Assembly (NCBI GenBank): GCA_001695595.3
Contig: MBPM02000032.1
Location: 620,001 to 684,000 of the forward strand
Source: Plasmopara viticola
Lineage: Eukaryota > Oomycota > Peronosporomycetes > Peronosporales > Peronosporaceae
DNA: 64,000 bases
Direction of reading: 5' to 3'
Shown: positions 56,239-64,000 of the stretch, piece after piece
Position numbering within the stretch: position 1 is the stretch's first letter
Layout: each line of letters opens with the position of its first letter
Notes under the pieces: model-generated
What the model saw: only the letters and a program-made list of their open reading frames with translations
Database searches by the model: none
What the model was told of the DNA's origin: nothing
Made by a program: the position numbers and the translations under genes

Positions 56239-56664
56239 AACAAACTCAATGCCGGTTGGCCAAAAATTAAGATCATTCCGGCACGCAGTCTAGGCAAATG
56301 TGGTTTAACCAAACCTATGAAATTATGCTAGAGTTAAAGTTTTTTTAATAGCTAAATGTGTTGAGAAGTTGCCACGTTAAGCGCTGTAGAAGCCAAAGTA
56401 CTATTGCAACTACTTGACAGTGGATATATAGAAGTCAAATAGATTTATACCAGCCAATGCATGGGCCGCATTCGCAATACGCAAAAATTAAGTCTTAGCA
56501 CCACATTTAAGCCTTATTATATGTACACATTTAAGCCTTATTATATTTGTAGCCAAGCCACAAATCGTCGAGCAAATCCGAAGCGGTTATGGTACCTCTT
56601 GATGGCTCCCAGACTGATATTTTTAATCAATGATGCGCAAACGAATAGTAGAACGCATTTCACC
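56239..56664. other. Effector upstream region
   Basis: No gene is seen. It contains the family's upstream sequence, including AAGCCACAAATCGTCGAG. There is a short local duplication of TTTAAGCCTTATTATAT (56507-56550). Confidence 0.45.
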
Positions 56665-56680
56665 TTACATTATGCAATTC
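56665..56680 (+). promoter_or_regulatory. Core promoter of effector copy 9 (variant Inr)
   Basis: TTACATTATGCAATTC: the initiator C is shifted (ACATT instead of TCATT) but the CAATTC flanking part is kept. It lies 16 bp upstream of the ATG at 56697. Confidence 0.55.
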
Positions 56681-56696
56681 GCCAGCAAGTACACAA

Positions 56697-57797
56697 ATGC
56701 GTCTTAACAGCGTTCCTCGAGCACTCTTTTTTGCTTTCTTCCTTCAATCGAAAGCCGACGCTTCTGCGAATGCGACTGCGTCCCTCGCACGCTCAGGAAT
56801 CTTTCCATCCACTGCAAATGACCCTGGTACCCTCCTCTCGGCCCCGCCGAACGCAAGAGACGAAGAGAGGGTCTCTTGTATTGAAGATTTCGGCTTGGGG
56901 ACTAAATTGGACACTTTACTGACCAAGATCAAGCAAGCGGTGATGGATTCAGTCGTCTACACTCAGCTTGTGCTTAAATTAGGCTGGTGGACAATGAGAA
57001 GATTGCATCCTTCCATTGTCTACACCAATCTAAAGCTCGACCAGGTCAAGGAGAACATTTTGTCGAATGTTTGGTTCCGTGCTTGGGTCACGTACGTGGA
57101 TAGCTATAATGCGAACAATCCCGAAGAGAAAATGTCAATTATAACAAGATTGAGGTGGCAATTTTTTAGTTATAAATTGGCAATGATGCTGGATGAAGCA
57201 AAGGAGGAGGCAGACCCGTCAGTTCGAGTTCTTGGCACGAGATTATTGAACGAGCTGATGGAAGGATGGAAAAGCTCTTTCTATTCTTTAGAAGACATCT
57301 ACGGTCTTCTGCAGTCGGACCCAAGACACCCGACCTTGCTCACCGACCGTGCATATAAACTATGGAACACTTATTTGAGCGAGTACTTCCCTGGCAGGTT
57401 AATGACGCCCTTCAATCAGCTGCTTCACTCTTTCACTTACAGTAAACTTTCTTCGCTCCTTATTGCTTCAAAACAGTCAGAGGAAACGGCGACGCTGGCG
57501 ATCAACTTTCAGCTCAAGTTAGAAAAGGAGTGGTTATGGTACGATGTGGCGCCGGAGGTTGTTTTCAAATATTTGATGCTTGACGAAGACCCTTATGATG
57601 TTTCCGGTAACCTAGAGCTTGAATCATGGATGAGGTACGCGAAACTGTATCGGGAAAAGACAGGGCAGGACGTGACTCTTGCCCAGGTCCTTGTTAACCT
57701 CTTCGAAACAGACATAATTAAGGTTCTTATCAGAACAGCAGAAACTGAAGACGAAAAGAAGCTGGCGGAGAATTTAGCGGAGAAGCTGGCGGAGTAG
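56697..57797 (+). CDS. Secreted dEER LWY effector (copy 9)
   Basis: 366 residues. The signal peptide (MRLNSVPRALFFAFFLQSKADA) is followed by NAT, a linker, and DEER in ARDEERVSCIEDF. The RxLR position reads GTLLSAPP. Module 1 has AWVTYVDSYNANNPE, module 2 LWNTYLSEYFPGR and module 3 SWMRYAKLYREKTGQDVTLA, then an acidic/Lys helix. The stop TAG at 57795-57797 comes five codons before the family terminus (LAAA then TAA), a trivial C-terminal loss. Here the frame has no upstream ATG extension, which independently supports the Met chosen in the other copies. It is the most diverged full-length member. Confidence 0.85.
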   Translation: MRLNSVPRALFFAFFLQSKADASANATASLARSGIFPSTANDPGTLLSAPPNARDEERVSCIEDFGLGTKLDTLLTKIKQAVMDSVVYTQLVLKLGWWTMRRLHPSIVYTNLKLDQVKENILSNVWFRAWVTYVDSYNANNPEEKMSIITRLRWQFFSYKLAMMLDEAKEEADPSVRVLGTRLLNELMEGWKSSFYSLEDIYGLLQSDPRHPTLLTDRAYKLWNTYLSEYFPGRLMTPFNQLLHSFTYSKLSSLLIASKQSEETATLAINFQLKLEKEWLWYDVAPEVVFKYLMLDEDPYDVSGNLELESWMRYAKLYREKTGQDVTLAQVLVNLFETDIIKVLIRTAETEDEKKLAENLAEKLAE

Positions 57798-57959
57798 TTG
57801 GCAGCCGCGTAAGCTTAATAGTTGCCTCTATTGGCGATTGTGTTCGATTTTGTTGCAATTTAAGCTTTAAAAGACTGAAAAGATGAATGACTTGATGAAA
57901 ATAGTGGTGTCACATAACTTTAGACAGAAAAGTACAATGCGTTGAGGCATTCAGGCAAT

Positions 57960-59590
57960 GCCTTTTTTTCTTGTGTTATTTACATTTTGTTGCACCACAC
58001 CACACTAATTCATGATACGCCTCTGTCAAAAGTGCATGCGCCGCCGTTCCATCTTTCCCTTCATCGTGAGCTGCTTTGCAGCGTATGTGCATGTAAAAAA
58101 TCGCACAATGTCTCCGCACGTACCTGCATCACTTGTCGAATGGCCTCATCTTCTTGCTCCCACATTAACTCATCCGCTTGCCGTCGTCCTCCTTCTTCAA
58201 CTTCACGGACACGCCGCTCATCAATTGATTTGTTTCCAAGAGCACGCCTCTTTGCCACGTCACGAGATTTACTCTTTTGACAAAAAGCCAAGCTTTTTAC
58301 CAACTACTTCACTTTCCATGCAGTTTCGAGCTGCGTCGGCCACACAATCGACACTGTCAGTATTGAAGGCCTGTTGTCCGTCTCTCTTGACCTTCAAAGA
58401 TCGTAATTTGCACGGCACAACCACGTATCAGTCTCTAAAGGAAGCGCACTGAGTCCTTGCCTTCGTTCTTCTAGGCAACATTAGCACGGTCAAGTACACA
58501 ATCGGGTGCAGGCGGGCGTACAAGTGGTGGCTGTTTTTGGCGAGTGCTTCTTGACAGTGAGGCGCCAAATTTCTTGTGAGATCGGGCAAGAGCTCCAAAA
58601 CTTGTGGCATCATCGTCTTTCATCTTTAACTCCTTGCCATTGGTACCAATCGACTCTACCTTGAGGTGCACCTCAATAGCCGCTTGCGTTCGATACGAAT
58701 TACCTCCGATTGCCCAATTGGCCCCTGTCCATTCTGCACGCAATTTTATCTCGGGAATTCAACCAGTGGTACTTCCTTCTCTGGACACTATTGTCGGGTG
58801 TGTACGGAGCTGTCTGCGCTTCAGACTCACGAGAAAGTCGTTGCATACCAACAGATCGGGTGCGTATCTCAACCATTTCACCCGCTTCGTAGACATACGT
58901 CACACCTTTGCGAGGCTTGAGTGGACGTATGGGTACAGAAGACACAAGCGCTAGTATGACTTTGGATGGCTCGGCTTCGAGGTGCACATTGATGTGAAAA
59001 ATGTGGCGTCGACAAGCCCCACTGTACGACTCTCGAGCATGATTTCGGTCGCGTACGCACGTTTCCACATCAATAATGCTGACACGATCCAACTTGACGC
59101 GATAGTGCCCGACGTTTGCATCCGTTCGGCTACAAGGGTCCGCTGTTTTCTCAAGCAAAGATGTGGCAAATTCCGAAACAGGCTCTTCAAAGCGTACAGA
59201 CGAGTGGCCAAGACGTAGAAAGAAGAGATCCCACACCGAACAGAAGAATCTTTTAACGGTTAACGTCCTTTTCTCTGGCTTTACCAAGCAACTAATCGGT
59301 ATATCCATCGGCCTCGTGCACTTTGTCGTAACCGAATGACATTGAAACATTACGTACTGCTTGCTTTCAACTTTCAATCACTGCGTCTACCTTGCAACAT
59401 GTTGTTGTTTACGTAATTTATCGACATTGACAGAAAGCTCAAACGACGTTTGCACACTCGACCATGCCGTGGTCGACGTCTTTTAACACCAACAAGTGGT
59501 AGATCCAAAACGTTGCCAGCTGCAATACAAGGTAATAGAATGCCGTACGCAAAATAAACGTAAGTGATGATTAAATAGTTTAAATACCTC
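57960..59590 (-). pseudogene. CFAP91-like pseudogene, copy 9 (5' part missing)
   Basis: Holds the best-preserved CFAP91 C-terminal signature in the window. The minus frame 58061-58303 has SRDVAKRRALGNKSIDERRV followed by REVEEGGRRQADELMWEQED, then AIRQVMQVRAETLCDFLH. This matches the segment after the FDFLSKE region of animal CFAP91 (RRVREAEE-type motif). Upstream, 58428-58613 has [20 protein letters not shown]. The conserved first ~700 bp of other copies are absent. The insertion described at 54126 recurs at 59334-59573. Confidence 0.7.
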
Positions 59591-60685
59591 TTGTGGGTGG
59601 GTGCTAAAAATGTAGGGAGCTTTTAGATACACGGCTAGAAAAACCTTTAATTTGCTTCCTGAACGTTGATTGGCTGTAGCAATCAGATAAGCTTGCAGGA
59701 TTGTCACAGCAAAAATATTCAAATTCATAAAGTCGCGAAGAGCTCGACTTTGAGGACTGGTAAGTAAAATTAGAATAATTGGATACAAATTTGGTACCCT
59801 CATTTTTTACGCATCTTTTCCAGATATAATACCTCGAGCAAAAAGCCGATAGCTTTCAAAGCCTGCAGACTTGGTCATTTAATACAAACTGTGTCTGTAA
59901 TAAGGAGACTCTGTTTAAGATACTCCACAAAAACTTAATGCCACCTTTGTGAATATGAGAACTATCATAATTATAGTTTTGTCTAAATCTTTCTGTGTAA
60001 AACCTGACTTCTTACTTAAGCAGCATATTTGAGGTTTTGATGCCGAATTAAAACAAAAACTTGGCGACTTTAGTACGAACACAAAAAATGTTTAATTAAT
60101 GCTAATGACGATATGATACTATTTCTACACGGTTGAATGCAACATATGTGGTGAAACAGGTATTGAGCAGAGGCAGATTGTGTGTGCAAAGAAGCACAAA
60201 GATTGAAGAGGGCAGACCATTTTTACTTCTTCTTATTTTCTTGGGGGGTTGGCGACAAGAATGCCCGTGAAGAATCTAGCCGGTATAATTGTATTTTTTG
60301 ACCTACCGTTTCCAGTTGTAGCCACGATATCGAAACAAAAGTAATGTAGTGGCGGTGATTTTATTTATTAAAAGAAGGGTGTGTCAACCCAATAAACTTG
60401 GTTTTTACAAATTTTAAAAGTCAATGGGCGCAGATATAGCCGTACATGCATTTGCGCAGGCGAAATAAAGGATTTGTAGCACGATGCTGTCGTTGGTTGA
60501 TGTTATCAGTGTTTTTAAAGTGTCTTGATTATATAACGCTTTTCATAGAAAATTCTAATTGTAATCTTTCTCAAGTGTGACGCAACGATGAGTGATAGTT
60601 TTCGAAAAAAATAGGCTGCTTTATTTATGGGCTTATGCTCTTGCTTGATTGTCACTCTTCTTAGAGGTCCCACTGGTCGAATCCT
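59591..60685. other. AT-rich spacer
   Basis: No gene or RNA is seen. Around 60120-60370 there are diverged traces of the spacer and dispersed repeats (TGTGTGCAAAGAAGCAC; GGCGACAAGAATGCCCGTGA). The rest looks unique to the window. Confidence 0.4.
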
Positions 60686-60689
60686 CGAG

Positions 60690-61690
60690 ATAGAAACGCT
60701 TGCAGAATGAAGTTACAGCCACTAATTGGGCAATCGGAGTTTATTCGTATCGCTCGCAATCGATAGAAGCGTGCGTTAAAGGCGTCATTGCCCCCGTATG
60801 ACCGACGAAGCAAACGTTTTGTTTCGCAAAGCCATGTTGGAAGCTCAGGAAACCCGCGAGGGGGCATATCGCCAATTGGAAATCGATGAATTCCACGCTC
60901 AACAAGTCGCTCTGCTCGAAAATGCGTTTGTAGAGCGCGAGACGGAAATTGTTATGGGCTTCAAAGCCTGAGAGCAAGAAGGAAAGTTCTTTAGACGTCA
61001 AAGCCTGAGCAAAACTGTCAATAAGCGCTCGCCAAAAACAGCTACCCCGCCTATACCCGATTGTGGACCAGGGAAGTTCCAGGAGAATGAAGTCGAGGAC
61101 GCAGAGCGCTCCCGTCAGAGACTGAAATGTGGTCATGCCGTGCCAAAGATGATGTTCGAAGGTAAAGAGAGACGGACAGAGCTGATTGCTGAGCTACGCG
61201 ATGGTTTTGCACTGCAACGTCGCGAGTAGTAGTTCAAGAGCAGGTTGTTTTTGATACGGACGGTGTCGATCACGCAGCTCAAAACTGCATGGAAGGTAAA
61301 GTAGGTCATGAACTGCTTGACTTTTTGTCAAACGAGTACGGCGTGCTTTGGGAGTAAAAGAATCGATGAGAGCGTGTCCGTGGATTTAAAAAAGGAGGAC
61401 GTCGAAAACCGGAAGAGAGGTAAGGCGGGATCAAGAAGCTGAGGTGATTCGACGGGTGAAGCAGATACATGCGGAACCATTGCGCGATGTCGTCGGAGGC
61501 GGTTGCAACAGAGCAACCTCATGCTCAGGCTTTTGCAAGAGCTGCATCTTCGCAGTGTTGGTGTGTACAGAAGCTGGTGAACAAGTTAAACAGCGACGAA
61601 GACGTCGTGCGCGAGCGAGTCACACTTCTTGCTGCCACATGTGAAGCAACAGCACGAACGCTGCAGAGTAGCTCACGATGAAAGGAAAGA
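60690..61690 (+). pseudogene. CFAP91-like pseudogene, copy 10 (second half only)
   Basis: Plus-strand copy that starts at the LEFIRI-like region and lacks the first half. A frame from 60798 has MTDEANVLFRKAMLEAQETR and EGAYRQLEIDEFHAQQVALL, the charged helix of CFAP91. Later pieces include [20 protein letters not shown] sequence near 61160 and QLKTAWK/AAQNCMEGK near 61280, then the terminal coiled-coil piece near 61520-61690. Deletions remove the PARMLVPATT region. It is convergent with the effector at 61906. Confidence 0.65.
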
Positions 61691-61905
61691 TGGGATGCAC
61701 TTTTGACAGTGTTACGTTAAGTTGATATGGTGTGGTGCCACAAAATATGAATACTACAAGTTACGTATCGTACTTTTCTGAGTCATGTAACACCACTCTA
61801 TTCATCAAGTCATTAATCTCTTCAGTCGTCTAGTCATTAATCTCTTCAGTCCCACAACACTAAAAGTGCAACGACTCAAAACACAATCGCCAATAGACGC
61901 GACTC

Positions 61906-63063
61906 CTAAGCTAACGCGTCTGCCAACTCCTTTTCCCACTTCATCATCAAATCCTCCTCTAATTTCTTCGCCAACATCGTCTCCAAATCCTCCGCCAACT
62001 TCTTTTTGTCTTGAGTTTTTGCTATTCTGATAATAGCCTTAACTTTGTATGTTTCAAAAATATTCACAAGGACCTGGGCAAGGGTCACGTCCTCTCCTGT
62101 CTTTTTCCGATACATTTCCGCATATCTCATCCATGAAATGAGTTCTGGGTTATCGAGAACACGAAAAGGTTTTTTGTGAAGCATTAAATACTTGAAGACA
62201 AGATACGGCGCCACTTTGCGACTCAACCATTTATCTTCCAGCTCGAGTTGCATGTTGGTCGCCAGCGTCGCTGTTTTCTCTGACTGTTTTGAAGCAATAA
62301 GGAGCGAAGAAAGTTTCGAGTAACCGAAAGAGTGGAGGTGCTGATCGAGGGGCGTCATTGACTTACCAGGGTTGTACTCGCTCAAATAAATGTTCCAGAT
62401 GTCATACTCACCGCCGGTAAGCAAGATTGGGTGGCTCAAGTCCGACTGCAAACGGTTGTAAAGTTTTTTTGGAGAAATCGGGCGCTTTTTCCAAGCTTCC
62501 ATCTGCTCTTTCTGTAGTCTGGTGCCAAGAGCTATAATTGACGGGTTTGCCTCACTCTTTGCTTGATCCAGCATCATTGCCAATTTATGATCATCAAATT
62601 GCTCCTCTAACTTTGCTAAAACTGACACTTCCGCCCCGGGATGGTACGGGTTATAGTTATCCACGTATCTGACCCAAATACGAAACCAAAACTTCGACAA
62701 AATGTTCTCCTTGACCTGATCAAGCTCTAGATTGGTGTAGACAATGGAGGGATCCACACTTTCCAGCCTCCACCAACCTACTTTGAGCAGAAGCTGAGTG
62801 TCGGCAATTGAAATCATCACTGCCTGCTTGGTCTTGGCCAGTAAAGTGGAAAATTTAGTTCCCAAGCCGAAATCTTCGATACTTGGAGCCCTCTCTTCGT
62901 CTCTTGCGTTCAGCGGGTCCGAGAGAAGGGCATTGGGTTGATTCACAGCGGATAAAAAGGTTTGTGGGGGTGCGGGAGACGCAGTCGCATTCGTAGCAGC
63001 ATCGGCTTTTGATACAAGGAAGAAGACTAACGAGAGTGTTCGAGCAACGCTGCGAAGAGGCAT
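61906..63063 (-). CDS. Secreted dEER LWY effector (copy 10)
   Basis: 385 residues, intact. Signal peptide MPLRSVARTLSLVFFLVSKA with ADA, NAT, and DEER after NALLSDPLNAR; no RxLR. Module 1 has RIWVRYVDNYNPYHPG, module 2 IWNIYLSEYNPGKSM and module 3 SWMRYAEMYRKKTGEDVTLA, with an extended Lys/Glu-rich C-terminus ending ELADALA. It is closest to copy 8. Start by the core promoter at 63080-63093; the in-frame ATG at 63117 lies upstream of the promoter. A hAT element begins 54 bp beyond the start codon, replacing the upstream region conserved in the other copies. Confidence 0.87.
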   Translation of the reverse strand: MPLRSVARTLSLVFFLVSKADAATNATASPAPPQTFLSAVNQPNALLSDPLNARDEERAPSIEDFGLGTKFSTLLAKTKQAVMISIADTQLLLKVGWWRLESVDPSIVYTNLELDQVKENILSKFWFRIWVRYVDNYNPYHPGAEVSVLAKLEEQFDDHKLAMMLDQAKSEANPSIIALGTRLQKEQMEAWKKRPISPKKLYNRLQSDLSHPILLTGGEYDIWNIYLSEYNPGKSMTPLDQHLHSFGYSKLSSLLIASKQSEKTATLATNMQLELEDKWLSRKVAPYLVFKYLMLHKKPFRVLDNPELISWMRYAEMYRKKTGEDVTLAQVLVNIFETYKVKAIIRIAKTQDKKKLAEDLETMLAKKLEEDLMMKWEKELADALA

Positions 63064-63079
63064 TTTTAAATTTGCTGGC

Positions 63080-63093
63080 AAATTGTAAAATGA
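63080..63093 (-). promoter_or_regulatory. Inr+FPR core promoter of effector copy 10
   Basis: The minus strand reads TCATTTTACAATTT, a full match to the consensus TCATTYYNCAWTTT. It ends 16 bp from the ATG and starts 39 bp from the hAT end. Confidence 0.75.
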
Positions 63094-63131
63094 AATGGAA
63101 GTGCGGATGGATTGCAATCTAGTATCCGTAT

Positions 63132-64000
63132 TAGAGATGGGGACGTCAGCTCAACGTCAAAAACGTTAAGCCGGTATCCGTTGACGTATTGCAAACGTTT
63201 TGAGACGTCCCGGCAACATTAATGTATAGTACACCACACGAGCAGTTTTGAACGGCTGAGATTGCAGGATAGAAGAAAGAGCCTACAACGCATCGTCCCC
63301 AGATGGAGCTTCCACCATCGAATGATCCTACGCCGCCGCCCCTGTTTATGATGCGCCGTATTAAGAAGGACAATTACTGGTCGTTCATCCGACTTGTAGC
63401 TCCAAACGCACAGCTACCACCGGGAAAGAAGGCGTGGGAATCGTCTGATACAAACTTGGCTTATTGTCTACAGTGCAAAAGCTCTTTCAGCTTTAAATCA
63501 GGAAGTAGCGCCAGCATTCGAAAGCACATGAATGAGAAACATCCACAAGATCTCAGCAGAGCTGGGCGTGAACAGGCATCCAAGCGAGTGGCGATCGCAC
63601 TTCATGCAACGCGAAAATCTGATGCAATGATGTTTTCTCCGAGAAAGAGAACAAGAAAGATCGATCCAGCTGACGAAGAGATGGCCACAAGAGCTTTCAT
63701 TGATTGGATTGCCAAACGACTGCGCCCACTAAGTGTTGCCGACGACAAGGAGCTTCGTGTTTTCTTGACGTTGATTCAGACGATGAGAGGTCTGTACGAG
63801 CTACCCTCTCGCCGCACTATAACTGAAAAAATGCAAAATCACTGTCAGTTCAAGCGATCGCTGGTAAAGACGCAGATTGCTGAAGATGCAGACTTCTATT
63901 CTCTCACATCTGACATGTGGACATCTCGAGCAACAGATAGCTATACTTCGCTAACTATTCATTTTGTGAATTCCAATTTTGAGATGATGACGTACACTTT
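63132..64000 (+). mobile_element. hAT DNA transposon, second copy (runs off window)
   Basis: It starts TAGAGATGGGGACGTCAGC, matching the right end of the element at 41373-44511. The 8 bp before it are ATCCGTAT, the expected left target copy; the right copy is outside the window. The sequence is highly similar to the first copy over its whole visible length. Confidence 0.9.
63303..64000 (+). CDS. hAT transposase with BED zinc finger, 5' part (partial)
   Basis: Open from ATG to the window edge (232 codons). It begins MELPPSNDPTPPPLF, has a BED-type finger (CLQC, then HMNEKH), a basic patch (SPRKRTRKID) and then SLTSDMWTSRATDSYTSL from the catalytic region. It lacks the one-base insertion that ends the first frame in the 41-44 kb copy (GCTTTCATTGATTGG here). 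This copy may therefore be intact, but the catalytic and dimerisation parts lie beyond the window. Confidence 0.88.
   Translation, partial: MELPPSNDPTPPPLFMMRRIKKDNYWSFIRLVAPNAQLPPGKKAWESSDTNLAYCLQCKSSFSFKSGSSASIRKHMNEKHPQDLSRAGREQASKRVAIALHATRKSDAMMFSPRKRTRKIDPADEEMATRAFIDWIAKRLRPLSVADDKELRVFLTLIQTMRGLYELPSRRTITEKMQNHCQFKRSLVKTQIAEDADFYSLTSDMWTSRATDSYTSLTIHFVNSNFEMMTYT

Overview
The window looks like nuclear DNA of a plant-pathogenic oomycete (Peronosporales: a Phytophthora or downy mildew relative). Three things point there: a cluster of secreted dEER proteins built of tandem LWY modules, the compound oomycete Inr+FPR core promoter in front of these genes, and a mixture of hAT, LINE and tRNA-derived SINE sequence. 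There is no operon organisation, rRNA, functional tRNA or CRISPR array. The species cannot be fixed from the sequence.

Layout. Most of the window is a mosaic tandem array with a period of about 5.5-7.7 kb. Each unit holds (i) a badly broken gene whose second half I recognise as the ciliary/flagellar protein CFAP91 (MAATS1), and (ii) a convergent LWY effector gene a few hundred bases past its 3' end. Units 1-6 (1-40 kb) have the CFAP91-like pseudogene on + and the effector on -. Units 7-9 (46.5-59.6 kb) are inverted, and unit 10 (60.7-63.1 kb) is in the original orientation. Between units lie a tRNA-derived SINE, a conserved inverted repeat, a short LINE-derived element and a degenerate segment of unknown origin.

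Effectors. There are ten copies plus one 3' fragment. Full-length: 3278-4399, 18258-19379, 38738-39859, 51345-52496, 56697-57797 and 61906-63063. Broken: 10939-12090 and 31404-32555 (shared nonsense codon), 23758-24901 (8-bp deletion upstream of the same nonsense codon) and 46691-47426 (stop plus internal deletion). The 38738 gene is a chimera of the two sub-families, and its crossover restores a complete third module. All keep DEER but none has a canonical RxLR. The core promoter lies downstream of the first in-frame ATG in most copies, which fixes the true start at the next Met.

Mobile DNA. From 41.1 to 45.9 kb there is a nest of insertions: a LINE-derived short element split by a complete hAT transposon (41373-44511, 8-bp target duplication), itself carrying another LINE-derived short element, and followed by a 1.15-kb internally deleted LINE. 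This cluster lies where the array changes orientation. A second hAT copy starts at 63132, 39 bp upstream of the transcription start of the last effector, and runs off the window. Because the units are paralogous, several insertions have an uninterrupted empty site in a sister unit.

How the genes work together: the effectors are inferred to be secreted and delivered into plant cells. The CFAP91-like copies look like passengers of the segmental duplication. The mobile elements are the probable drivers of rearrangement and possibly of expression change.
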